The translations under genes were made by a program, and so were the position numbers. Positions 42,886 through 55,635 of a stretch of 64,000 bases of DNA are shown one piece after another. Below the pieces are notes generated by a model that saw only the letters and a program-made list of their open reading frames with translations, made no database searches and had not been told where the DNA came from. The stretch comes from Proales similis (taxonomy: Eukaryota; Rotifera; Eurotatoria; Ploima; Proalidae): NCBI GenBank assembly GCA_019059635.1, contig JAGVRJ010000001.1:3224001-3288000 (forward strand), given 5' to 3'. How positions within the stretch are numbered: the stretch's first letter is position 1; each line of letters starts with the position of its first letter.

Positions 42886-43130
42886 TTTGATAATAAACAA
42901 CAAACTCGGTCGCGTTGTTCAATCTAATCGGCATTTACAGTTGCCTCTTGCAAATAAACAGTTTTTATTGCACTTGGCTTCGACTTGATACAAGCCTTGA
43001 CTGTGCAAAGCTGGCTAGCCGCGTGGTCATGGCAACCAGACTTCTTAGTCGAACATGCCTCATTATCACTGGCTTGTTTAAGCTCATTTTCTGGCCTTTT
43101 TTTTACTCTTTTTTCTGCGACATTAACACT

Positions 43131-44131
43131 ATGGATGGTGGCCAGGATTCGATTGAGGACATTCGAAGCAAAGTTCGACTGATCTGGGAAGAGGCGCAGA
43201 AGAGTCTGCCCAACGTTGACTTTGATTCTTCCATCGATTTGGTAGTTCTAGTCTTAACTCAACCAAAGTAAACAGCTTTACGAAGCGTTTTAAAGGACCA
43301 GGACATAAGCGCAGATGACTTGGCCGCAGCGAGTCAATTTGAACTGACCTCAATCGACGACATTGATTTCTATAGAACTGATGCGCCCTCAGACCACATT
43401 TCTTTTCCACGTCTCAAGCGAATTGATAAACTGAATCAATCGATTGAAAGCGCAGAGAAGATTACGCGTGAAATGTTCGGCAACGTGAAATTATCAACCG
43501 AACGACTGCAGTCGATCAATTTGGGTAAGAGACGAGTCGTCTTTCATGTGTGCGCTCAGCTTGTGGATTTCTAGTTCTTTGACCAGGCCCGGTAGATAGA
43601 AAAAGTAAACCATTCTACGAAGAGTCTTTGATTCGCTCGCCGGACGACAATCAAAAGCACGGGGCCGAAAAGGACAAAGCTATTCTGGAAAAACTTGAGC
43701 AAATGTCATTGGGTCTGAAGGGAGTGACCAGATTGAGCGAAACAAGCGGAAATGACAATCAAGCAAAAGAGAAGAGTCTGCAAAACAGTCTTGAACAAAT
43801 GCTGGCTCACCTTGGCCAGCCTGACGAGCCGAAACGAGAGCTCGCTCAGCTGATGAGACGATACGGCATCAGAGATGGAAACTCGTACGCCACGAGAAAA
43901 TTGGATTTGCGCCAATCTCACAATTCGACTGGCCATCGACCAGTGGCGAGCAGAAATAATCTCAATCTCAATGAGCTCTTGGCGGGCATTAATTTCGACC
44001 GAGGCGAGGGCAGGATGCGGTTCATAAATCAAAACGATTCGTCATCATCAAGCGAGTCAGACAACGAGCAGGCAAATGACGGCCTGTGGATTGAGAGGTA
44101 CAGACAACAGAGGAGAACAGTCAATAAATGA
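43131..44131 (+). CDS. Unrecognised acidic coiled-coil protein
   Basis: Three exons, 43131-43241, 43296-43524 and 43587-44131, with matching phases, give 294 residues. I do not recognise the family. The N-terminus reads MDGGQDSIEDIRSKVRLIWE, followed by an acidic helical part (ADDLAAASQFELTSIDDIDF), a short coiled coil (RLKRIDKLNQSIESAEKI), and a charged middle region. A possible conserved helix is NSLEQMLAHLGQPDEPKREL with LMRRYGIRDG. The tail has a serine run followed by acidic residues. There is no signal peptide or membrane segment in this reading. The frame stays open upstream to 42915, with a hydrophobic stretch after the ATG at 43029, so a longer, membrane-anchored N-terminus cannot be excluded. 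A nuclear or cytoskeletal adaptor is possible; I make no functional claim. Confidence 0.6.
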
Positions 44132-45658
44132 GACCAAACGACAACGATTGCACTCGTTTTTCTTTAGTCTTCAGGCTAGTTGATAGCATCGAGCTTATAA
44201 ATAAAAACATACGCTTCCGCTTTAGTTTCTGTTCAACTCAAATGCCTCTTGTTCTAGCCCTGGTCTTGGTCTCAATTTCACTCATCAGGCTAGTGACAGC
44301 AGTTTGTTTGCTTTTTGTCTTAGGAGCGACACACTGACAAATACAGGAGTAGTAACATGAAGTAAAGCGGCGAATGCCAAATCGGATTAATGATTTGTGT
44401 TCGAGATGCCGACCAAATCGGTACGTTGATGCTTGATGGTAAATATTTGCATTGGTCGGCATTTTTAGCGTTTCATTCCTAGCGGCTATGAATCGTTCTG
44501 GCTTGGCTTGATGGGTCTAATGGCGGAGTCGAGCAGTGCGACTACCTCGCGGCTACAGACTGTTTATCCTGTTGCAAATCTAACTCGTTTCTCTATCATC
44601 TCTCGAGTCATTTCTCATTTTAGTTTTCGTTCGCTTTTTTCTTCTTCTTCTCGTTTGTATGGAGGCCTGGCACTGAAGGGGCAAGTCGTCCGAACTGTGC
44701 TAGGAGCTTCATAACTCGGCTAGCAGCTTATTTGTCTACTCGCACTCGGGGGAGAGTGTCGGGTAAAAGCGGACGAGAAAATGGATAGGTCCCATGTGAA
44801 CGAAACAAAAGCGCCAGCAGTGTTTATCAAACGTGCGCCGCTCTGCGCGAGTTAGTCAGGCAGCCAGTTAGTCATTTGAGCCGCGTCGCGGTGCCAACCA
44901 ATTTGTGAAGCAAATTGCTGCCAAAGGTCATATGAATTAGATCTAGAGAGGCGCGAGTGTTCACGAGCCTGACAAAAGAACCCGCCGACCGCTGTTTGTT
45001 TGTATCGCCAATAAATCTATCAGACTCTCAATGGACCTTGAAAGCGTGCGGCTGGCTCTCTTTCCCTCTCTTTCCCCCCTCTCTCTCTCTCTAGTGCGCT
45101 CACTTATTCGCTCATTAGACCGCATATTATCGGAGCCAAACAATAGACGGACTGTGGCCATGTGTGCTTTCTCTAATCGCCGCTCTGCTGACGCTGTCTT
45201 CCTATTCTATATTCATGAAGCAAATTAGAATGAAAAGATGCCAATGTTTGTCCGATTGATTTATGGATGACAAGGCTTCGCGAGCACGCGCTCATCTGCC
45301 GCTTAATGGCCTTCGCGCAGCCGCTTGTTGTCGCCGCTGCTGCTGCCCAAGCATCCTCCTCCTCCTCCTCTAACCAAATCGAACCTAATTAATTCAAGTT
45401 TAATTACAAAACATTTGAAACGAGTGAGCATTGAGGTTGACAAGTCCATGTTAATGAGCGAGCCGCATAGTAATTACGCTCGAGAATAAGAGAGCAGAAG
45501 CAGGAGTGAAGACGAGAGCCATGAGGAAGTGATTTTCCGCTCGGACTCTGAATGCCAATACTTAATGATAAACAAATAATGTTCATCAAATCGGAATTAG
45601 CTGCTGCCCGACTCGCATGGCCTGACTCGATCTTATCGGCATGCGCTCAGGCTCTCCC

Positions 45659-45683
45659 ACACACACACACACACACACACACA
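45659..45683. repeat. (CA)n microsatellite
   Basis: Uninterrupted CA dinucleotide run of about a dozen units in the non-coding block. Confidence 0.9.
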
Positions 45684-47891
45684 CGCATACGCAGCTGCCA
45701 AGCAATCACATTCCTGACGACGAGCTCATTCTAGCAATACGACACAAAAACCGTTTATTTGGCCTCTTGAGCAAAGAAGCCTCGATGATGGACACAGAGC
45801 TGATTACACAATTTGACACTCGATTCGCCCAGGTGGACTCGAATTACATCCTCAGAGTCATTCAATGGTTTGATTGATGCCGCTCTTCTCAGCCAAAGCC
45901 GTCAAGCCTCTCTCTCTCTCGTCCGTGATCATCCTTTGTTTCATTTTCACCACAAGCTCTTCTCTTTGCCGCACTTATCGATCGAACAACAACTTCATCT
46001 CAGTGGTGTCTGATTGAACATAACTGCAGACTGGTCGCTAGCAGCAGTAAAACGCCGGCGTTCACTGTCTGCCTGTCTGGCTAACTGCAGCCGCCGCCGC
46101 CGCGGTCCGACTGCTTTACTGTGCGTCTGTCAATTAGTCTATTCAGCACTTCTTACAGCCCGAATCCGGTCGATGCAAGTGCGAGAGAGTCGGCGCCAGG
46201 CAGCCGAAACAATGCCCTATTAATTATTAACTTGCTTCTGAGCGGGTATTAATGATTTTTAGTCGGTTCGGCGGCCATAACTTGGCGCAGCTATTTGCCC
46301 GACATTGCCGATACCCGAACGCGCCTTAGAAGTATGAAAAGAATTTAATTGCCATTTGATTATTGCTCTTTCTCGCCCGAGAGCGTTCAAGCAAAGGAAA
46401 ACAGTGACGAACGAAGGCCATTGCACTGTAATTGAAAGCAGCAGCAGCAGCACAAGCAGCCTCTCGTGTGTCAATATCAGCTGCCCATAATTAGAACGCC
46501 TGTTTTGAAAAGGATATTAATATTCGATCGAATATGCCCCGCTCATGCCCAGCGGCTGTCAGTTAGCAAGGACCAGTGACCACTCTCTTTTCCTCTCTCT
46601 CTTTCACTCTTAGTCTTTTCAATCAATCGACGCGGATTAGTGGTCATTCTGCTCATTGCACTTGAATGGTCGAATAATCTCTCCACATTTTGAGTTTGAC
46701 ATTCAGCTCGTTGCTCGATCGCGTGCTCAAGCGACATGCGATTCATGAGTCTAATCGAATTAGAGATAGACCGTTCGATTGAACGTAGGTGGAAATCACA
46801 TTCAGATTTTGGTCGTAATTTCACAATTAGTTTCGCACGAAGCAACACGCCCGCCCGGTTTTGATGAATGAGCGACCAATAAATCAAGTTTCCCAGACGA
46901 ATGCAAATTGCAACTTGGAAGATGAACGATCGAATTTATTAAGAAGAGCAAAGCGCATGTGCTTCCAGTTAGAGTGTACGAGGTCCGTTCGAGTGTGTGT
47001 GTGTGTGGACGAGGCGAGCCACTACAAGCCGACCAATGCGCAGCTTGGATTATGGAAACCGGCGACAAATGGCCGGCCCCGCTACTCGAGCGCCACTTGG
47101 GCCAGTTTTAAGTGGGCCCAAGTACAGTAGGCAGGCACGCGCGCGCGCGCTACCTCAGCCTGAAGCCTTTTAGGTCCCTCCCTCCTATCGCTCGTATCCT
47201 TCTTTTTGTTCTCCCCTCGCTCTAAACATTAATCCAATTCAAGGACTCGCCTGTCCGTCACGACGCCTATTTACTCATGAGTTTAACGAACATCGCTTGC
47301 TTAAATCGATTTCCTACATTTCCTTGAGCAAATTGTTCGAAACGCAGTGTGTGAACTTAGCTCGTGCGATTCGCAAACAATCTGCCAAGATTGTTTGTTC
47401 CGGCACCATCTCGTGCAGTCTAAGCGGCTAGTGCGGCCGCCAATTGAGCTGCGGACCAGCGATGTGTGTTTGTGACAGACAGACAGGCAGGGCTGTCATG
47501 GGCTGGTGATGATCGATCAATCCAAACGCTTCCCCTCATTCCAATTTCCTTCAACGCCTCCATTTTCTCGCTTTAAAATCGCCATATCCGATTTCGAACG
47601 CTATTCGTCGACCGTCCTTCGTGTCGCTCTAGTCCATCATCTGCCTTTACTCTCATATGCCGGACGCAATTTTATTTACGCGTGATCCATTACTGCGCGA
47701 TGCCAATTCTCTCGCCTCTACCGTGTGAGGTGGTGAGTGAATATTAATGGAAAAAACGGAGCCGAGCTCGGGCAGTGCGAATTAGAGAGCGCGCGAAATG
47801 CGACGACGATCAATTTTGATTGCATCCAAGCCCAAGAGTGTTTGTTCGGCAGTGGCTCCATGAATTAAACACGGTCTATTTCAATAAAGAG

Positions 47892-47893
<2 letters not shown>

Positions 47894-47948
<55 letters not shown>
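47894..47948. repeat. (GA)n microsatellite, about 27 units
   Basis: The longest perfect dinucleotide tract in the window. GA tracts can bind GAGA-type factors and exclude nucleosomes, but this may be plain slippage. Confidence 0.95.
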
Positions 47949-47950
<2 letters not shown>

Positions 47951-50049
47951 ATGGCGAATCGCTGAAGCGATGGCCAACAGAGCCGTGGCATCATCTCATC
48001 TAACCAACGGTTCGTTTCCGCCGATAGTATTATTATGACTTAATATTGATTAACTCGGTCAAGCGATTGAGGCGCATGCAATTGAGCCGATGGGCCTAAG
48101 TGGCGAGTCTGTTACTTAAGTAAATATTTACGCCCAAATACCAGCGTGAGAGTGAAAGACGCGTTGATTGTGAGATGCGGATTATCTCCGCTTGTTTGTT
48201 TGCATTCGAAAGAAAGCAAAAACGAAGAGGCAGAGTGGGAGAGAGAGAAAGGAGAGGGAGGCAGGGAGAGTTACCTTTGGCTATTCGATCAATTACGAGC
48301 CAAGCATTTTTTATGTGGGCAAATATTTGCCGCTGCAGATAGCGAAAAGGAGGCGGCTAATTAATTTCACAGACACTCGTCTTGCCGGCCATTAGCAGAC
48401 CGCTCTAAATCTCGCGCGGTCTTTCTTTATATTCGTTCGACTGGACGTCGACGTCGACCACCAGCAGCAGCAGCAGCACCGGACGTGAGAATTGACGGCC
48501 AAAATCGCTGGCAGACATGTCGCGTGCAAATTTCTCATCTTATCGAGCGACGGCCACGGAAGCTCGGCCGAAATTTATCCCGGAGATGTTCATCGTCCAT
48601 TCTCTCAGCCGTCTATTCTCATTTCTAAGCCGCTTATTATTATGAGCGAATATTCGATGCCCGCCCGGGTCGCCAAATTAAATAGAGAGGAACAGCATTA
48701 GAAGAATGTTGGGCGGTGGTGCATGAGTAAACAGAGAAAGAGAGAGCGAGTGTGTATGTGTGTGCGAGGGCTTTCACTGGAAGGGCGTTGGCGCTTATCA
48801 GTCATGCTTATCACTCACAAGGATGTGGTGCTCTTATCTGGCCGCAGTATTCACGGCCTTTGGCTTATCACGCGCTCCGGCCTCGATCTGACCAAATGCC
48901 ACACTTCAATTTCCATATTGGCCATATTGACCGCTCAGGTGCAGGCGCTCTGTTTGCATAGGCAGTTGGCCAAATGGCTTCTATCGTGTTGGCCGTCAAT
49001 GGCAAGCCCGACTGATTCTCGTCAAACTGCCTGCTGCGTTTACATAATAGTGTTTGGATCAGCACTCGGCTAAATTTGTGTGTGTGTGTGTATAGATTGA
49101 TTGTATAATTAATCTGGCCGAGCAGTTTAGCTCGTGACAAATGAGCCATAATGGAGCGATGAGATGATAGCGGGTCAGGCCACGCAACAATAACAAGCGG
49201 CGCGGCCAGATACTAGTTATTGTTGTCATCGGCCGTAGTGGTTGCGATGAGTGCAATTATGGAGCTGCCCAAGACGAAGGAGAGGAGGCCCAAGCAAATT
49301 AATTGCGTTTTAAATACATGGTCTCTTCTTGAATGGAGCAGGCAGCTAAAAGAAGTCGTAGACCGCGCGCACGGGAGGAGGCCAACGAGCTCAGCACGCT
49401 AATTGATTCGCGCCTGCTTAATCGTGACGAAGGTGCGAATCGCAGAGAATTAAGAGGCCCGCAAGCGATCGAGCAGGCCATTGCGGTTCTGCTCCAGCTA
49501 ATAATCCTCATCCGTCTTGTCGGCCATCATTTCAACGCAGATGGGCCGATGCAGCTCGTTCGCTCACTCGTTCGTTTCATTCTGTGGCCTGGTCTGGTCG
49601 AGCCATGATCACTTGGCAGCCGTTAGAGCTAATGCCGCCTACCGCCCGCCCGCCCGACCACACTTACGTAATCGCTAATCAGAGAAGCGATTGAGTCGAG
49701 CAAAAAAAGGATCGCATTGATCGAATATAGAGGCGCCATTGTTCGCGTGTCAACGAGTCGATTCATTGATGAAAAGCAAAGCAAGCGTGAATAATGGCCT
49801 ATCTCGCTTAATTATAACTTAGAGCCCTTCGATTAGACAGCAGGACGCACGAGGAGTGCTCGGCGCTTGGCCCTTCATCTCAATCTAGTTTCTAAATCGA
49901 TTCATTCTTCAATTCCTCATTTTATTCGCCTTCATTTCGTATTTAGATTCGGATCCATGTACGCATCAGCCAAGTGAGTTTCTATTCCAATCAAGTGCAA
50001 ACTCCAAATCGTACACCAACAGCCAATAGTTATCTGAGCCGAGCGTGCA

Positions 50050-52462
50050 ATGGACGAAGAGCTCAAATGTTCCTATTGCCGCGACTACTATTGCAATCCA
50101 GTGCTCCTGCCGTGCGATCACTCGCTTTGCTACGCGTGCGCGCTAAATCTGCAAGAGAAGTTTGGCGAGATGCCGAATCGAACAAGCAAAGCGCTCTCGC
50201 CCAGTCAGTCGATATCGCCTCGCTCTGACCGAACACTGAGCGTCACCGATCTGGGCTCGTCGATAGTGTCCGATCTCGACAAACTGTCCATGTTCAGCGA
50301 GACGGACAGTGGCGTAGCAATGCATCGAAGCTTTGTCAGCCAGGCTCCTCCGCTGCCGGCAGCCAACGCGCTCTACTCAACATATCTGCCGTGTCCGTCT
50401 TGCGACCGCATGATCTACATGGACGAGACGGGCGTGGATAGTCTCAGCAAGAACACTTGCCTCGAGAACATTGTCGAACGATACAGAGAGAGCCGAATGC
50501 TGGCCATCAAGTGTCAAATGTGCGCCGCCACTGAGAGTAGCCGTGACGCCGAGTGCATGTGCGAGCAGTGCGAGATCTACTATTGTGGCGAATGCAGAGA
50601 CAACTGTCATCCGTTGCGCGGCCCTCTGGCCAAGCATTCGCTGGTCGCGCCTCGCCACGGACGTGAGCTGGCCAGAAGAAAGAATCGACAGCAAGAGTCG
50701 ATTTGCTCCGATCATCCGAGCGAGACCGTCAGCCTCTTTTGTCTGTTGTGCAAGTGCGCCTGCTGTCAGCTCTGTCTCAACGAGAGCGTTCACATAAACC
50801 ATCAGATGCTGCACATAAACGCTTTCTGCAAGCAGCAAAAGGTTCGTCTCGTTTCATTAATGAAAGTGTGCTCATTTCTTTAAACGTCTTGTTGAAGGCC
50901 GATTTGTCCAAAATTCTACAGAGCCTCTCGGAGAAGGCGCGCTCGGCGACCGAGTTTGTCACCAAGCTGAAATCGCTGCCCGAGCTGGTCGAGGTAAGCT
51001 GCTGATTTAGTTGCCTTTGGCAAGTGCGGCTCGATCATGTGTTTGTTCGACAGGAAAATTCACTACAGTGCAAGAATCGGATCACAAACCAACTGGACGA
51101 CATGATTCGATTGCTAGAGAACAAGAAACGCGAGCTCGTCGAAGGAGTGGACGCCGAAAAGGCGAAAAAGATCGGCGCCCTGAAAGAGCAAAGCTCTCAC
51201 ATGTCAAGTATTATTCAACGAACTACGGGCACACTTCAGTTTTGCGTGGAAACGCTCAAAGAGCCGGACGCGTCTTCTTTTCTTCAAGTGAGTAGATTCG
51301 CTTTCCACTTGTAGGCTGGGCCCTATTGACCATTTTGCTTCTTTTGTTCATTATTCAAGATTAGCGAGCATCTGATCGAGCGCGTGGCAGATATCGATCG
51401 ACGCTTTTCTGATCAGTGCAGTCTCAAGCTCAACACGAGTATCGATTTCGAGCTGAAAAATAATTACGACGCAATTCTCAAAGAGATTAAAAAGCTCAAC
51501 TACAATCACACGAGAAGTAGGCATTTGAGTCAGAGGCGGGGATTAGTGGTCTGCTAACCAATTCGTTTTTTATCAAGTTCCAAGCTCGCCAGCCTTCCTG
51601 GCCGAACAGTGCAACAGCGCAGGCAACGACTCGATAATTCTGGCCTGGGAGGCTACGAAGGGCTACGACACCAGTCAGGCGTTCGTGTTGGAAGTCGACG
51701 ACGGTACTGCGCTTGGCGAGTTCAAACAAGTCTACTGCGGAAATGAGACCATTTGCCAGATAAACGGACTCTCTTCTCTTCGCACATACAACGCTCGAGT
51801 AAAGGCATTTAACCAGGCCGGCTGCAGCGACTATAGTCAAATAATCTCAGTGCCCGCCTCTCCAAGTATGTTTGTCGGCCGCAGTGGTCCAAGTCGCGTC
51901 AAACTCTAATCGAATCCTCTCCCCTTTTCCTCTAGCGCTTTGGTTCAGTCTAAATGCAAAGACCTCGCATCCGGAGCTCAGTTTCACCAACAACTATCTA
52001 AGCCTAAGCTCAAACGGATTTGAGGATAGAGTCGCATTGGGCACGGTCGGCTTCTCTAGCGGAGTCCACTATTGGGAGATAAGCATCGACCGCTATGATA
52101 ATCAGCCTGATCCGGCGTTTGGCGTTGCTCTCTACGACGTGGCTAAGCATCACATGCTGGGCAAGGACGCCAAATCCTGGTGCATGTACATCGACTCAAA
52201 GCGAAGCTGGTTCATGCACAACGCAAAACACCACAGTCGAACAGAGTCGGGCATTAGCGAGGGCAGCATAATCGGCGTTCTGCTCGATCTTGATAACCGC
52301 TCGCTTGCATTTTACCTCAACGACCGGCAGCAAGGACCTGTCGCGTTCGCTAAACTGCCTCAGGGAGTGTTTTATCCAGCCTTTAGTCTGAACAGAAATG
52401 TTGCAATAACTGTCAACTCGGGCCTTGAGCCTCCTTGCATCGACAGCAGCGACTCAGACTAG
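50050..52462 (+). CDS. TRIM9: TRIM9/TRIM67 E3 ubiquitin ligase
   Basis: Six exons, 50050-50841, 50898-50993, 51054-51287, 51360-51516, 51578-51865 and 51936-52462, give 697 residues, the normal TRIM9 size (~710). Domains in order: a RING with the TRIM9-type insertion (CSYCRDYYCNPVLLPCDHSL ... PCPSCD), B-box 1 (about 154-200, CQMCAATES), B-box 2 (about 217-260, ICSDHPSETVSLFCLLC), a coiled coil and COS box, an FN3 domain (about 427-522, ending NARVKAFNQAGCSDYS), and a B30.2/SPRY domain (about 523-697, GVHYWEISIDRYDNQPDPAF). The RING zinc ligands are intact. TRIM9 is a neuronal ligase that binds the netrin receptor DCC and SNAP25 and guides axon branching (madd-2 in C. elegans). The order of domains is exact class I TRIM. 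It is preceded by a large non-coding block. Confidence 0.96.
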
Positions 52463-52937
52463 CATTTTTCTAGACTTTCCGACACTTGTTGATTTTTCCT
52501 TGTTCTAACACTGGCTTTAATACTCCAATATTTTATTCAAATTTTCCCTTGTTTATGCATTTTGCAGCCTGGCCCAAGTAAACAATAAACTCTAAAACGT
52601 GACATCATAAAAGCTTATGTAAAAGTAAAAAAATTCCAGTCGCAAACGCAGCCAAGTGCTCGGCTTATCGGCTGTTGGCACTAAAGTTTTCTCATCCTGA
52701 GTCATGCAAACAAGAATGAACTAGTGAACCATGAACGCCGTGCTTAGTTAGTGAGCATTTAAGAAAAAAAAGCAACACGTCGATTGTGAGTGGTCGCTTG
52801 TGTGATTTGCTGACACGTGCCCGACATTTCGCTCGTTTATCTAATCTCGCCTGCTCGATTTGTTTAGCTTTGAGTTTCATTCTGAACTTTGAATCGAAAT
52901 CCAATTAAAACTTTCGGAAAACTACGCTAGGCGAAGA
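52463..52937. other. Spacer between TRIM9 and the first reductase
   Basis: 475 bp with the TRIM9 poly(A) signal (AATAAA near 52585) and no supported gene. Confidence 0.5.
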
Positions 52938-54103
52938 ATGGATTCAAACCAAATAGTTCTCGTAACCGGAATTTCGGGCTACATCGCCAGCCACATAGCC
53001 AAGCAGCTCATCGAACAGGGCTACCGCGTTCGCGGAACTGTCAGGAGCGTGAAAAACGAGAAAAAAGTCGCGCCGATTCGAAACCTGGTGCCCAATCCGA
53101 AATATCCAGTGGAGCTCGTTGAGGCCGATCTGACCAGTGAAAAGGGCTGGAGCGAGGCGTGCCAGGACTGCACTTATGTGATTCACACTGCTTCGCCGTT
53201 TCCGGCCCATGTTCCCAAGGACGAAAATGAGACTATCAAGCCCGCTGTTGAGGGAACACTCAACGTGTTCAGAGCCTGCGTTGAAGATGGCTGCCAGGTC
53301 AAAAAGGTTGTGTTGACAAGCTCGTGCATTTCAATTGCCGGAGACAACTTTGCCAACGGAAGAACATACACCGAACAAGACTGGCCAGAGGTGAAAGGCC
53401 TTTTTCCGTACGCCAAGAGCAAAGTGCTGGCCGAGAGAGCTGCGTGGGACTTTGTTAAAGAACGGCAAGAAAAGGGCCTGCCCTGCTTCAAGTTTGCAGT
53501 CGTCAATCCGGGCTATGTGTTGGTATATACTCTGAACTGATCGTTATTCGGCTTTCGTTGTCTGATCTCGCCAATAAAAGGGACCATTCCTGACCGAGAA
53601 CATTGGCACCTCCTCAGAGATCATAAAGAGATTGATGAACCGCGAAATGCCTCTCGTTCCAAACCTCTACATTCCGACATGTGATGTGCGAGATGTGGCC
53701 AAGGCTCACATCAGCGCTCTCTTAAACCCCGACGCAGACGGCAACCGACACATCATTGTCAGTCAGAAGGAGAACAGTTTCGTCCAGGACTGGGCCAAAG
53801 TGTTGGATGCCGAGTTCAGGAGCCAAAACTACAAGATCCCGACCACTTTGGCCCCTAACTTTGCCATCAGATTGGTGTCTTGCTTCGATCGATCACTCAA
53901 ACCTGTAAGCTCCAGCGTCATCATTCGGAGCCACTTCTCTTCAAAAAACGCGTTCTTAGGTGGCCGGCTCTCTTGGCAACAAAGCTTCGTTTGACAACTC
54001 TCGTTTGCTGAATGTGCTCAAGGTCGAGCCTCTCCCCGTCAAGCAGTCTGTCATCGATATGGCATACTCCCTAATCGAGTTGGGTGTCGTAAAAAAGAAA
54101 TAA
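52938..54103 (+). CDS. Dihydroflavonol-4-reductase-like SDR, copy 1
   Basis: Three exons, 52938-53522, 53581-53904 and 53960-54103, all phase 0, give 350 residues. It is an extended short-chain dehydrogenase of the DFR/cinnamoyl-CoA reductase type. The Rossmann motif is VLVTGISGYIASHIAKQL, the cofactor-site basic residue is in VRGTVRS (NADPH preference), and the active site is the Ser-Tyr-Lys set in VVLTSSCIS and PYAKSK. The family reduces aldehydes and ketones (for example methylglyoxal, steroid or lipid carbonyls) in the cytosol. Animal members are not flavonoid enzymes, so the true substrate is unknown. The C-terminus lacks membrane segments. A paralogue lies 132 bp downstream on the same strand. 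Confidence 0.87.
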
Positions 54104-54235
54104 TTAATTCGCGACTCCTCTCGCTTTTTTATTTTTGCTATTTTAGATTTTAGTGCGCATAATTTACATCCAAAAATAAAAAACGGCAAAAAAACTCCAT
54201 TTCCATTTTGATTTGAGACATCGAGCAACTTAGAC

Positions 54236-55374
54236 ATGAGCGAGAAGGAGATTTACTTGGTCACCGGAGCAAGGTATCTGTTTAAACGCTCTGGCACTAG
54301 TTGATTAAATTTGTCTAACGAGCGGCGGCTAGCGGATTCCTAGCAACACATATAATCAAACAGCTTCTTGAGGAAGGCAAAATAGTGAGAGGAACAGTTC
54401 GCAATCTAAGCGAAAAGGCCAAGATTGATGCATTGAAATCGCTCGTGCCCAACGCAACACATCCAATCGAGCTTGTCGAAGCAGATCTCTTGGACGAGCA
54501 GGCCTGGATTGAGGCATGCAAAGGCTGTGCCTATGTATTGCACGTGGCTTCGCCAGTGCCCAATCAAATGCCAAGCAGCGAAGAGGAAGTCGTTGAACCG
54601 GCAGTTAGAGGCACCCTCAACGTGCTCCATGCTTGTGTGCAGAACGACTCGGCTGTAAAGCGAGTGGTGCTCACCAGCTCGATTGCAGCAATCGCCGGCG
54701 ACAAGTTCAAAAAAAGATATTTTTACAGCGAAAGAGACTGGCCTCCGATTTTCAAGCTTCAGCCTTACACCAAGAGCAAGAATCTAGCCGAGAAGGCGGT
54801 GTGGGAATTTGTGGAAAATCGACGCAAAAGAGGAGAGAGCTGCTTTGAGTTGTGCGTGTTGAATCCAGGTTACATAATTGGGCCTATCCTCACGTCAAAA
54901 CTATGCGCATCTGCCGAGCCCATCATTCGAATGATGAAAAAAGCGATGCCGATGATTCCGAACGTATACCTGCCGGGCGTGGACGTTCGAGACGTAGCCA
55001 AGATGCACATAATGGCCACAAGTCTGCCTCAGGTCGCTTCTCATCGTCACATTCTCGTGGCCGAATGCGAGCCGCAAAACCTTCACGACTATGCAGTCTG
55101 GCTTCGCGACGCTTTCCAGTCTGAAGGCTTCCACGTTTCTACTCGACGCGCCCCTGACGTTCTACTCAAAACAATCGGCTTGTTTGACCGCACAATGGCG
55201 ATGATAGCTCCCATGCTGGGCAGAAAGTGTTTGTTCGACAATTCGAAAATGCGAACCGTTTTTCACATTGAACCACGCCCGGTCAAAGAATCAATTGTAG
55301 ACATGGCCCGAAGTCTGATTGAGTTTGGCCACATTCCAACACCGAAGCGAGCGAGTCATCCGGCCTCTTCTTAA
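54236..55374 (+). CDS. Dihydroflavonol-4-reductase-like SDR, copy 2
   Basis: Two exons, 54236-54273 and 54333-55374, give 359 residues. The cofactor motif straddles the first intron: VTGAS joined to GFLATHIIKQLLEEG. VRGTVRN follows, and the catalytic Ser-Tyr-Lys set is in VVLTSSIAA and PYTKSK. It is clearly paralogous to copy 1 (shared WIEACKGCAYVLHVASP-type and PNVYLPGVDVRDVAK-type blocks) but the intron pattern differs: copy 1 has no intron in the GxxGxxA motif, while copy 2 lacks the two later introns. This points to an older duplication followed by intron loss or gain, not a recent copy. A two-gene detoxification or lipid-carbonyl reductase cluster is likely. Confidence 0.87.
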
Positions 55375-55635
55375 TTTTGTCCCTGTGAAGCTCTTGCTAG
55401 AATAAAAGTACATTCGGATTGAGGCTTGGCTGGTCAGCTTGACCTCCGCCCTATCTCGCCTCTTTTTCTCCACTGTTGAAGTTATCTGGAGGTGATAGCG
55501 TAAATCCTATTGGCCAGCGATTCGAAGCCATGCGGCTAGAATTTCTAGGCGTCGGCAATTGAAATTTGTCTTATTCTCTTTCGATGCACTTCTTCTATTT
55601 ATAGTTTTGTTCACCGAAATTCGAAAAAGTGCAGC

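Larger units (their letters stand above)
44132..50049. other. 5.9-kb non-coding block upstream of TRIM9
   Basis: No gene is supported. The block holds simple-sequence repeats (CA near 45659-45683, a long GA tract at about 47894-47948, GT at about 46995-47006 and 49079-49091, a CGCG run near 47140). Open frames are short and unconserved. A candidate untranslated exon or small leader lies close to 49957-49973, where an AAGTGAGT donor follows an ATG. Regulatory DNA for TRIM9 is the simplest reading. Confidence 0.5.

Noticed and set aside
47820-48038. 72-codon frame with a long Arg-Glu repeat
   Set aside because: It is a translation of the GA microsatellite.
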